A DNA stretch of 64,000 bases, from NCBI GenBank assembly GCA_963989385.1, contig OZ022510.1, forward strand, positions 33,857,448 through 33,921,447, read 5' to 3'. Of the stretch, positions 44,277 to 55,213 are shown piece by piece (the first letter of the stretch is position 1; each line of letters starts with the position of its first letter). This DNA comes from Ctena decussata (taxonomy: Eukaryota > Mollusca > Bivalvia > Lucinida > Lucinidae). Below the pieces are notes generated by a model. That model had not been told where the DNA came from. It worked only from the letters and a program-made list of their open reading frames with translations, and made no database searches. The position numbers were made by a program, and so were the translations under genes.

Positions 44277-44671
44277 GTACTACGCATAAAGTATCTACTG
44301 CAACAAACATCCTTCTAAAGGCAATGAAAATCTGTTACGGTCAACTGTCAGATCAAACATTCCGTCGAAAAACTGATTTCTTTGATTCAATTATAACTGT
44401 ATTAAACTCGCTCAGTAAAGGGCGCGGTAACTAGATTTGTGGCGTCATTCTGTGAACCGCTAGCTAGCAAAGTAGTGACCGCCGCGGAAATCGTTTTATG
44501 TAGCTGACAGGTACCGTTATAAATAAATTTTGTGACAACGATCAACTGAGCCGCCGTCTGTGAAGAAAATACTTTGATCCTTTGTCTTTTTATTATTTTG
44601 AGATAACGGAACGTTTCTGAATCTCCTCCAACAACGAAATGTTGCAGTAGTTGATTGACCCGTAGTAAGTA
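44277..44671 (+). mobile_element. Repeat element shared with 32876-33283 (copy 2)
   Basis: It runs from GTACTACGCATAAAGTATC to GACCCGTAGTA. The first part is open (VSTATNILLKAMKICYGQLS, then QTFRRKTDFFDSIITVLNSL) to TAG. The rest contains GTAACTAGATTTGTG, GTAGCTGACAGGTACCGTTA and TTTTGAGATAACGGAACG, all shared with copy 1. Only a weak TACTAC/GTAGTA terminal match is visible, and the class is unknown. Confidence 0.7.
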
Positions 44672-44710
44672 GGGGTGTTTAGACATTGCCCAAATGTTTT
44701 AGGAGTGATT

Positions 44711-45103
44711 AGGGTCGAGTTGGGTAACTTCGGACAGTGGGTATATTCGGACATATCATTGCAAACAGTGAAAATCCAGATGAGACGGCTTATAATAAGC
44801 CGTCTCATCAGGATTTTCACTGTTGCCCAGTTAATTTTGTTTTAATTACAAACAACTGACATACAATGGACCCTCTTTACAAAGACAGCATTGTTTCCCA
44901 AACATTTTGCTGTTAAACTGAATTTGCTGTTATAAAGAATACATATTAAGAACAATACAGCCATCCCGTGCATATCAAAATGACGTTGTAAAGAATTTTG
45001 CTGTTGTAATGAGTGCCATTAAAAAGAGGGTTGACTGTATAAAGGAAACAATGTCACTGTCTGAATTTACCTGCTGTCCGAATTTACTTGACTTGACCCT
45101 AGT
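44711..45103. mobile_element. GGGTCAAGTCA MITE, longer copy
   Basis: AGGGTCGAGTTGGGTAACTTC on the left and CGAATTTACTTGACTTGACC on the right match the ends of the element at 26824-27036. It also holds the GACGGCT..AGCCGTC palindrome and about 150 bp of extra sequence. Confidence 0.8.
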
Positions 45104-45188
45104 TTCATAAATCGTAGCCACTTGTGGACTCAGCTTTGGTCTACATCATACTGAAAGATGGGTTAACACTTTGGGCTCGCTTGTTCAA

Positions 45189-45462
45189 ACGCCGGGCCGC
45201 GTAGCACAATCGGTAGGGCACCTGACTCATAAGTCAGAGGTCCTGGGTTCGAAACCCGGTCTAGCCACATACTTTCGTTTCTCCTTCCGCTGATTCAAGA
45301 AGGGCAGTTGTCAGTTACTGGCGGAAGTATGTGCACTTAGTACTGGTTAACCGCTTAGGAGGTCTAAGCCTGCCCAGGAATAGTGTGGTTAGGTTAACTG
45401 ACCGTCCCGACATGACCATAGCTGTTTACCATGGTCGTTAAGCATCAAATCAATCAATCAAT
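45189..45462 (+). repeat. SINE family 2, full copy, 11-bp target duplication
   Basis: The head is GGGCCGCGTAGCACAATCGG with B box GGTTCGAAACCC. The body matches the copy at 20769 and the tail is CAATCAATCAAT. CGCTTGTTCAA flanks both sides (45178-45188, 45463-45473). Confidence 0.93.
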
Positions 45463-46094
45463 CGCTTGTTCAATGTTAATGTGGTTGTTAGTTAACAAGA
45501 TGTTATATTTCAACCATGTATGCAAAAACACTGCCAATTTTTGCCGTGTAGAGGCAAAATATATTAGAACACGTGATTTCATGTATCAAATATTTCACTA
45601 AAGAAATTGTCAAACTATTCTCTAGATTCTTTTCTAACCCCTGGGCTATTCATTCTCATCATCAGTCAGTCCCCTGCTTTTTTCTCCAAAAATGGTTGAA
45701 ATACATGTATGGTGTAATTGTTGAAGCTCTGTGTTTAGATTTATGGGTATATCTTCATGTTTTTCCACCATTTTACAAAGGAGAGCAACTTTGTCATTTC
45801 CTATTTGCTATCATGGATGACAAAGCCCTTGTAAAATGAGATCAGCTCTAAAAGGAGAGAGTTTGCTCCTTGGGAGCAAATTCTTTTCTTTCAGAGCTGA
45901 TCTCTATTATGAGGTCTACACTTAAAAAGGAGAAAATTTGCTAAAAAGAGCAAATTTTATCCTCTAAAAGTAGACCCCATTGAGAAGGGCTGCAAAAAAT
46001 GAAATTGTCAGAGTTGCTTCCAATGTAAATGTACCTATTCACCTTCAATGTTGTTATGAACTGTTTAATGATGAGGCTTTTTGGACTTGTTCAG

Positions 46095-46218
46095 GTCATG
46101 ATACAACAGCCAGTGCCATATCTTGGATACTTTATGCCTTGGCGACACATCCTGAATATCAGAAGAAATGTCAAGAGGAAATTGACAGCATATTACAGGG
46201 TCGTGATGATGTAGAATG
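46095..46218 (+). CDS. CYP4F-like: P450 exon 7: I-helix core
   Basis: TTGTTCAG precedes and GTATAT follows; 124 nt, phase 1 to 2. With exon 6 it gives [20 protein letters not shown], the oxygen-activating (A/G)GxDTT motif in its CYP4 form EGHDTT. It continues [20 protein letters not shown] into the J-helix. The donor GTATAT is weak, and the next exon is 14.8 kb away. Confidence 0.94.
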
Positions 46219-46239
46219 GTATATAGTTTGTTAGCTCTT

Positions 46240-47110
46240 TTTGCGCCAAGTTTTGTAGATATGCACTTGCCAGTGCCAAAGGGCTGAATTCACGAATCCT
46301 ACATTTTGGCCCTGTAAATTCCCATTTTAGCAATATGTGAAATTTGTTTCATTTTGTACGTTTTTATATTCTACAATAGTTTGTCTCCACAACTACCCAT
46401 GAAACGTTTACCAGAATTGCCTTGGGTGTGATAAAGCTCTATCCAATCGGACCACCTAACGCCTGAAATTTGTCATTTTTTCATATTTGCACATTTAAAA
46501 TGCAGTTGAAAAATATGAAGTCCCTTTTGCGACACCTTAATATTTCGCAGGATGACTCTTAAATGAATGAAGAATATCTCGTAAAAATTTAAAGGTGTCG
46601 AAGTTGGGACTTCATGGTCTAATAAAAACAAAATGTAAATGTGCCTCTGCGTTCTTTTCTACTAACGCTGCCGATGTTCGTTTGGTTTTGGGGTGAATAT
46701 AATCAGACAGGAACTGATTCCATCAAGCCAATATAAAAAGTGATCAGCAGAAAAGAAATGTTTATGATATGTCATTCCAAAAGCCGATGAAATCGCTGTT
46801 TTCAGTAGAGAGAAACCACCGCTTCCGAAATTTACGCGACAATGACAAATAACTGAGAAAGACGCACCAAGTTGTAACGTCACGGTTTCTTACGTCACAA
46901 TGTAGCGTTGGGTGACGTCATTGGCAGAGAGTACCGTGCCGTGAGAAACAGCTGATTATTCAATGTTAATTGGTCGTATAAATCATATTAACGTCCCGGG
47001 GCCGTTGCAATTTACGAAAGTGTGTGTGTGTGTGTGGGGGGGGCGAAATTGTTATAAATCAGCAAAATACCTCTAATAAAAAGTAGTTTGGTTAAAGAGT
47101 ATTCTCTAAA
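46240..47110. other. Intron 7 sequence, nothing firmly recognised
   Basis: It includes a local inverted pair (GAAGTCCCTTTTGCGACACC / GGTGTCGAAGTTGGGACTTC, 46519-46617) and a (GT)n-G run at 47021-47042. No gene is seen. Confidence 0.5.
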
Positions 47111-47671
47111 TGTTTGGCTCCCTTCTCAGTAGGGGTGGGGTTCAACTCTTAAAGGAAAAAACTTGCTCTTCTAGGAGCAATTCTTTCCTTCAAGAGTGGA
47201 CCCCATATCAAAGTTCTACCTAATCTAGAGAAGTAACAAGGTTTTCATGCAAGAAAATATAACATTATTGAAGGAGGCGTTTATTAGAACAGGGGTGTTT
47301 ATTAGGATTAATACGGTATTTTAGCTTCTTCCGCCTAAACTAAACTCAGCGAATTCGACGAGAAACATTGATCTACGGGGAAAACGGCTTTCACTTCCAA
47401 ACCCTCCGGACGAGTGGGAAGATGGGAGCACACACCTGCCAGCTTGGCACCCATGTCTGAAATAAGCTAGAAGGATTTGCGGCTCTGTTTTACTGACCCA
47501 AATATAGCATTTTTTCAGAATTTTGAGTAGGGTGTAAGGGGGTCCACTGAATAGCAAAAGAAGCAATGTTGCGGGTGAGAAAGCAATTAAATTTGCAAAG
47601 CCAGAAAAGTGATAAAAATCTCCAACCATTATTCCACTAACCATAATATGCATATTTACTGTGCATGTAAA

Positions 47672-47880
47672 TTGATAGATGGATGGACGACTTGTGATAT
47701 TACGTCCTTTTCAACAGTATTTCAGTTGTATCAAGACGATGGCATTATGATAATGAAAGGCTATGTGCAATGGAACCCCGTTTACGGTAGGAGAGATTCT
47801 CGCCTCAAGCGGGATTCGAACCCGGTCCGCTAGATCAGTAGGCCAGAGCTTTACCCACTGGGCTTCCGGGGCTCCTTTTC
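47672..47880 (-). repeat. SINE family 3 with 9-bp target duplication
   Basis: The minus strand gives GAGCCCCGGAAGCCCAGTGG, GGTTCGAATCCC, CTCTCCTACCGTAAACGGGG, TTTCATTATCATAATG and a CCATCCATC tail. GCATGTAAA flanks both sides (47663-47671, 47881-47889). Confidence 0.88.
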
Positions 47881-48364
47881 GCATGTAAAAGAAGTATGTG
47901 AAGTGAGTTCCAGAATGATAAATGCAAATATGAAATCGGTAAAAGAAATGGCGTAAATAAGGCACCTGCTAGGTTCGTTTTCTGATGCCCGTTTGCAAAA
48001 GCAAAAAAGGTAAAAGGTGGAACCATAACACCCAACTCACATGGGAATTTGCAGACCAGAAGCCTGCAAAATTCCAGACTGATTCATGACAAGCTGCAGG
48101 AGGTGTATTTAAGTACCGTCTGTCAAAAGGGAGGAGGGTGGATTGGGGGAAGGGGATATGGAACTACGGAAAGGTGAATACTGTGTCCACTCGCTGTTCT
48201 TTGTAAAAGCAGAGGACAAAAAAGGGAAAGTGGTCAATAAAATAAACAGCAATTTATATAATTAATGAGCTGAAAAGAAGTTGTTTTTTGTATACACGCA
48301 TAAACAGTGATAATCTGCCTCCCCGCCTCTTACATACCTCTCACCCCGAAAAACAGCTCCCAAC

Positions 48365-48580
48365 CCCAACAAGTAGCCCAGTAGGTTAAGCGCATGGCCT
48401 GATGATTAAGCGATGACAGATTCGAGGTCCGCTGGATGCAGAAATCTTTCCAACCGTAAACAAGGTTGTATTGCACACAGTCTTTCATTATACCCTCCCA
48501 TCGTCCTGATATGACTGAAATACGGTTAAAAAGGATTTAAAATCGCAATCATCCATCCTTCCATACCCCGCTCCCCAGAT
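48365..48580 (+). repeat. SINE family 3, degenerate
   Basis: AGTAGCCCAGTAGGTTAAGC, GATTCGAGGTCC, CTTTCCAACCGTAAACAAGG, TGCACACAGTCTTTCATTAT, GACTGAAATACGGTTAAAAAGG and a CATCCATCC tail. Confidence 0.8.
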
Positions 48581-48859
48581 CCATCAGATGCGCATCCTGG
48601 CACCGAGTCTGACCTTGTTCTCTCGTATTCAATGAAGAGGCTTTGAGTTCGATATAATTTATTTATTCACATGTAGATGACAAAAACTTCAAATGAAAAA
48701 AAGTGCATTTCACTTTTTACTATAAAAGAATATTTAAGCAATTATTTTAGTGGGAAAAAAAAATAAAACGCTCTTAAATCTATGATCCCTCGTTGAATTG
48801 CTAGTGATAAATTTTTGTGGGGTGGTTACTGTGCATCAGGTCAGAATTTAGTCTCGCAT

Positions 48860-49160
48860 AAGATGGATGGATAACTTTTGATTTTATGTCCGTTTCAACA
48901 GTATTTGTCATATCAGCATGTATAGAGAATAATATTGATAGATTGTGTGTAGTGGAACCCCAGGGATTTCCGCTTCCTGAAATATTTCAGTCTACATTGT
49001 ATACATCGAGCCGTCATCCAGAGAGATGGAGAAAGAAAATACATGCTATGGGAGAATATAATGTCTGAAATATCCGCACCCGCACCTACCTCATGCACAG
49101 TAGGCCCTTGCTCCACTGTTTACCAAATTAGTCGGACTCCTTGACACTGAAAAGTACCCG
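48860..49160 (-). repeat. SINE family 3 tail joined to SINE family 1 piece
   Basis: GATGGATGGATAACTTTTGA, CCGTTTCAACAGTATT and GTGTGTAGTGGAACCCC (48862-48962) match the reverse of family 3. From about 49020, CGCACCCGCACCTACC and CACAGTAGGCCCTTGC match the reverse of family 1. Both are decayed. Confidence 0.6.
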
Positions 49161-49510
49161 GCACCATCATCCGTCCACAAGCACTTAGGTATGTGCCGAA
49201 TTTTGACGGATAACGACATAGAAAAGAATATCATCTCTGTTTATTATTATTATTATTACATCAGAACTGCAAATCTAATCTGATAAAAACATAAAGAAAT
49301 TGTCATGAATGACAAACAGCAGTTTTGTCGGAATTAGTTTGCGCTTCGCATTTCGTCCGCAAAATAAAATGTAAGTACATGTAACAAAATTTTGTTTTGC
49401 GGACAAAATTCTAAACAAAAACTTACATCGGACTCAGAAAAAATAATGCCTTATCAAATATGATAGTACACAGACTGTCCAAGCTCTTCAACTGTCAGTA
49501 TTACATGTAA

Positions 49511-52500
49511 TCGGGTGAATCACAGTATTATGGCCACATGGGTTGCACTTAGAGGTGAAAAATGAACTTTTCAGAATTATTATGAAAACATGAATTTTCT
49601 AATGTTTAGTACCTCTAGTTTACATAACTACCAGGGTTTGTTCATGTGAAGTCTATCAATATATATTTTTCAGCTTTTTGTGCCACTGGGTAAAAATGGT
49701 TACGGACACTACAAGTGGTGTATAACCAACCAGAAAAATTGCAGTGAGCCTATAACAATGAACAAAAAATATTTTAAACATGACAAGAAGCTTGAAGTTA
49801 TTGAACAAGTGACTTTTTGTTGAAATCATAAATCTCAGAATATGAACTAAAAGAAGATACATTATCATACTCATTAAGACACAAATTTGATCGCTTAACA
49901 TTTGCTGTTCTTTTATAAATTTCAAATTAGAAATAAATTAAGATCTATTTCAGCAACATTCGAGAGTCCTTATCACCAACAGAAGAGAAATATTTGTCCA
50001 TTTAGTTTTGAGGATATTTTTTTTACAAAATATCATTGTTAACAGGCTGGTTACGGACTCTACAATACTATACTAAATATATAATTTTATGAAATACCAC
50101 CAATATATGCACTTTATTAGCATGAGTCATATGTAATTCTTGAATTTATCACTGAGATCATTCCAGAGCAAAAAAAAAAGCATAAAATGTTTTGTTTTAA
50201 GTTCGACAGGTATTCTTAATGTTTGAGTTGTCAAATATACAAATTTCGATTAAAGCATAAAAACATCAAGCCATTAATAGCTTAATGTAGATGGTTTTAG
50301 AATAGGATTTATTGAGTTTTTACAACATCTTGAGGGTTTTCTATAACTGATGCAGAGAGAAGGACAAATCACTTGTGTCTTCATTCCTTTAAAAGGACAG
50401 GTTACGTACCCTACAATCACTACACTTGTTAAAATAATAGAACAATGCAAATTCTGAAACTCAGTTTTCATTCAGAAGCTCTTAGTTACAGGAGATTCAA
50501 ACAGTTATTCTCTGGAAGCACCATTTTTACCCCTAAAACTGACTTAAAAGTTGAAATGTTGCATAAAAATTACCCCTTTCATCATTTTCTCTGGATCTTA
50601 CTTTCGTGAACAAGTGATAAAGTCAGTGCATCATTTGTCTGTATGGCCCCTTTTAGGATTAAACTTCCCTGCTTAATAACACAAGAATTCCGCGGAATGC
50701 TATGTCACACCTGCAATGCATTTCCACAGTAGCAGAGATGATGTTGAGAAGAATTGAGAATAAAAAGAAAACAAAATAGTTTCTGGCATTATTCTGACAC
50801 AAATTTTGTCAAAATCCACCCAATGGTTCTTAAGGTACTGCCATTTTCATGTTTGTGCTACTTTTAGTAACGGTGAATGGCAGCCATCTTGGATGGCCAA
50901 TTTGCCCAAAACCGAAATAGCTATATGCGAGGATCATTCTGACACAAAATTGGTCCAAATCCATTCAGGGGCTCCTGAAATATAGTCATTTTCATGTTTT
51001 TGCTATTTTCAGTAATGACAGTGGCGGCCATCTTGAATTATACATTCCCATAAATGTGAAAAAAAAGAGAGAAAAACTCCTTTCAAGAATCATTCTGATT
51101 AAATCTGAGCAAAATCCACTCAGTGTTTAATGATTTATCGGCACTCAAGCAAAATTGAGACTCGTAAACTAAAAATAGGTCACTGTGACCTAATTCCGCT
51201 ACAGATTTTTTTCATTTTAGTAATTTTCAAAAAGGAGGTCCTATTGATGTTCCACGCAAAGTTTCAGCCAAATATACCTAGTGGTTCTAGAGAAAATGTT
51301 AATTATGTTGTTTTGCTATTTTTAGTAACAGGCGGCCATCTTGAATTCTCGACCAGGCTGAATTTGTGTAATCTGAAGCCCTGTAGTCTGATCATGCTCC
51401 ATATGAAATTTGAGAACCATGGCTGCAGTGGTTTTGGAGAAATTAACTGTACAAATCTTTAACGCCAGGGTTGACGTAAATGTGAACAGACTGATGGACG
51501 GATGGACGGACGGACGGAATGACGGACGGAAAACCGGACGCCTATATCGCACCTTGCTAAAGCAGGTGCGACAAAAATGCCATTATCTGTCATTGCCATA
51601 ACCATGGCTCATAGCACAGTGTCTGCATGCTCAAAGGCAATTCTAGTTTAATTATGGCCCGCCCCAAGCCCAATTGTTTATTTCAATTTCACAGAATGAG
51701 CGTTATAAATGTTAGTTTAATTGATGTCAAATATCGTTTAAAACACAATGGTGATGCAAGGCAATCTAATGTATCCATCAACAACATCACTACTGAGATT
51801 CACCCTACAAAGAATTTTATGATCTACATGTATCTAGTAAGAAGACTCCAGGAGTCTTATCAGAAAGTATGACTTATGGATAATTTGCATATACATGTAT
51901 TGACTTTTATAGATGACTGATTTGTCTTCAACATAAAGAGTATATATTCTAGTATGGAAGCAATCAAAACTACAGCATACCTAACAACAGCAACTTGGAC
52001 TCAAACAAAATAATATGCAAAGTCATAAAACATTGATTTGTAGTGTCCATAACCACTCTGAGGCTATGTAACTGTTTACTATTTTTTCAGGCATGACTTA
52101 AGGCATGCAGTGGGAATACCATTAGGTAGTTTTATAATTTACACTGAAAGGTAACGCTGCCATTAATGTCCATATTTACTCTCAGGAATCTGAAAAAAAA
52201 AACAGTCACTGCTTATAAAATACCTCTTTAATATCAATACATATTGCAATATAGTGCATAAGAACAGATAAAGCAGTCTTTGATGCTCAGAGTATTACTT
52301 TGTGATGTAATACAACTGAATCTACCAGAAAATATTTGTTTTTTTGGAAGTGAAGCTTGCTAATTCTTAAAAGCAAGGAATATGTTTATATAATCATTAA
52401 GGTTACGGACACTACATAAAATTGGTTCTCAATTCAGTTTCCAAAACCTTAACCTTCCTTCAGAACTACAATTCCAACTAGAACTACCGAAATTCTCACC

Positions 52501-53551
52501 ATATCCTTCGGTAGAAACAGACTTGCTTGATATGTATTTTTCGAAACTCCTTCTGTGAGTTCTTTAACATGAGGAAAATGAAACAGATTCACTAATTATT
52601 TACCGACATTTACTCAGTTAATGTGTAGTACAGGTTATGTAGCATCACATGATTTAAACATTTTGATACAGTTCAATACCAGTCAGAGTCACTGACATGA
52701 ATGTTTTATAGTTAAAAGCCAAAACAGCTGCAATATTTCACCTTAAATGAAGGTACTCATTTTCAGGTTACGGACCCTACATGTTTTTCGTAGTGTCCGT
52801 AACCACTTATCTTATGATAGAGAAGATGTTATAAAAAATGTAATTAAAATTTTTGTTGTTCTTAACTTTTTGAATGCAACTACAGATGAGAAAGTTCATT
52901 TCACTGCAAAAAACACTTTTAAAAGCGAAAATAAATTGCCTGGTTACGGACACTACCAGATTTTTCAGTAGGCATTGTTTTGACTTCACTGTGCTGTCAT
53001 TTCTAAGGTCGATCAGAATTGTCAAAAATCCTTACTTCTACAAACTGGGCAATCTCATGGCCACTTCCTAGAAGGAAATTATGTAGAATTGATTAAAATC
53101 TTCTATGATTTTTATGAGTGTAACAAGAGCCTGTGTTGTGAAAACCTCAATCGTATAACGAAGTACTACTTCCATGAATTCGGCGATATCTTGAGCAATA
53201 TTTGACAGAAAATCAAAATGTACATACCAAACATTTTTTAAAAGAATTTTCTACGTGATTTAATGCCAACATCTATTGGTTTCTTACTGCATTGTACAGA
53301 AATATTTCATCAAAAAATAGTATTTTTTAAAGTGCAACTTATAACGGTGAAAAAAGGCCACTTTTATGGTGCTTCAAGAGCTGGTAAAAATTTAATAGTG
53401 GTGTCTGCAATTTCTTGTTTTGGCTACAGGTAGTACAATCACAGATGCACATGGCAGATACAAAGTTTTAAATTTGCAGCCATTTCTGGGTCTTGTATGC
53501 TGATATAACATGCTGCAGTTGGAAAAAGCCACAATACTGTGATTCACCCGA
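49511..53551. mobile_element. 4-kb TIR element with dispersed GGTTACGGACACTAC motif
   Basis: TCGGGTGAATCACAGTATTA at 49511 is mirrored by AATACTGTGATTCACCCGA at 53533-53551, with one mismatch over 23 bp. Between them GGTTACGGACACTAC or close variants occur at about 49697, 50048, 50399, 52402, 52766 and 52940, and in reverse at about 52039 and 52789. No transposase frame is seen. A second element (50681-51572) is inserted. AAT flanks both sides, too short to be decisive. Confidence 0.72.
50681..51572 (-). mobile_element. GTCGCACCTGCTTTAGC-headed element, compact copy
   Basis: On the minus strand it starts GTCGCACCTGCTTTAGCAAG (hairpin GCACCT..AGGTGC), continues with TCCGTCCGTCC, then repeated AATGGCGGCC/CAAGATGGCCGCC-type units, and ends GCATTCCGCGGAATTCTTGT. 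The same two ends bound 55214-60173. Confidence 0.82.
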
Positions 53552-53581
53552 ATACCTTCACGCAGGACAAACGCGGGTGGC

Positions 53582-53640
53582 GGGGGGGGGGGGGGGGGGG
53601 GAGTTGGTTGTGGTGGTGTGTGTGTGTTGGGGGGGTGAGG
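53582..53640. repeat. Poly-G and (TG)n run
   Basis: About 20 G followed by GAGTTGGTTGTGGTGGTGTGTGTGTG and G6. Low complexity, directly outside the TIR element. Confidence 0.85.
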
Positions 53641-53649
53641 TTAATTATA

Positions 53650-54630
53650 AAGATTAACATATACATACGAGCTCCCACAGAAAAGAAATAGCAACATCTA
53701 ATCGACCTCGTTAAAGAGTGGCAACACAGAGCAAACGGAAAAGCGCTACACAGCAAACTTATAAGTTGAATAACGTCGTTAACGTCATAAAATCATTAAA
53801 TACATCGCGGTGGGTAGGGTATTTTAATGACGTCACAATTGCGTAAATAACAAGGGAGACTTAAAAAATCCATTTTCAATCACAGGAAACATATAAATAT
53901 GATATAGTAAAATTTCATCAATTTCTGAGACAGGGCCGATTTTGTCTCTTCGTGAACCTTGTCCTTTAATTTACAAGGTAACTAAATATTGGGTGTTTTT
54001 GGTAAATAAAACCCTTGAAAGTCTCTAAATTCCATCAACAACAGCCAAATTTTGTTTTTCTCATGAAAAAAATCTTTGTTTGCCATAATCTGGTCTTAGA
54101 CTTTGAATCATTTCCCTTGGTAATGTTGTAAAATGGAGTTATTTAACAGGAGTGTGCTGGTGGCATTAAAGTGACTATGGCACTCTGCCTAAGAGTCGCA
54201 TCTGGGCCACGATGGTGCCAGAAGAGTTAATCCTGAACTCTGGATGCAGTGGAGATTGATTACAATTGTAAGGAAAATTTCCATAAACGCTTCCGTAAAA
54301 TATGTAAGCCCATCTGTCATTAGAGCTGCCGTAATAAAACTACAAGAAAAAAAAAATAAAGAATTTTCATTAAATAAAAGTTACAAAAGCTTTTGAAAGC
54401 TCTTTATGATAGGATTTTGTGGTATGCTATTTAATGGGACAGCACTGCTAACAGGATGTGTAATGTGCAAAGCCTCTTCAGTTATCCCATCCACTCATGT
54501 TTGCAAGTTCAATGACAGAAAAAAAAATCAGATCAAACTAAAATATGTCCCCAAAACTGCAAGTTTTGTAATTAAAGATTTATTGTAAAAATAAAGTCCC
54601 TATTTCAGCACATATAATATTTTCATGGTA
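53650..54630. other. Intron 7 sequence, nothing recognised
   Basis: AT-rich with no repeat or open frame worth calling. Confidence 0.5.
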
Positions 54631-54640
54631 AGAAATGAAA

Positions 54641-54869
54641 TGAGCAGCGACAAGAGAAAACCAGCAATGTGGTTGTGTGCCCTGCGCAGACTCAGATCAG
54701 CCTGGGTATCAGCCCAGTCTGGTCAGACTCTTCGCTAAGTGCTTAAAGGGACTGAGCTACCTTCGTGCGGACAGCAAAGACTCTGATCAGACTTGGCATA
54801 TGCCCAGGCTGATCTGAGTCTGCGCTGGGTGCACAACCACATTGTTGGTTTTCTCGTGTCATGGCTCAA
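54641..54869. mobile_element. Palindromic MITE, GAGCCGCGACACGAG family
   Basis: TGAGCAGCGACAAGAGAAAA to TTCTCGTGTCATGGCTCAA, with CAGACTCAGATCAGCCTGGG and its mirror. Confidence 0.83.
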
Positions 54870-55043
54870 ACGTGCTGGAGGCAGGGCTGCTATGTTTTGA
54901 TTACTGCAAAAGGAGCCAAATTTGTTTTTGTCACTATCAGCTTGGGGTATGAGTATGCCCAAGATAAAACAAATATTTGATGCAGCAACTGTCTTTTTTT
55001 GTTCTTGCTGTTACACTGTAGATCGGAAATTTGATATATGATT

Positions 55044-55213
55044 TCGACATGACAAAACCAGCAAAGTGGCAGAGTCTTGGCTGTCTGCATGGAGCTAGCA
55101 TAGACACCTAGTTAAACTTTATGCCCAAAGCGAAGACTGATCAGACTGCAGTGGGTGGATGCCCAGGCTGATCTGAGTCTTCCCTTGCCGCACATGCCAC
55201 TTTGTAGGTTTTT
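55044..55213. mobile_element. Partial palindromic MITE next to the GTCGCACC element
   Basis: TTTCGACATGACAAAACCAG and GCAAAGTGGCAGAG open it, and GCCACTTTGTAGGTTTTTGTCG closes it. The last bases merge into the head of the next element, which probably landed in its right arm. Confidence 0.6.
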
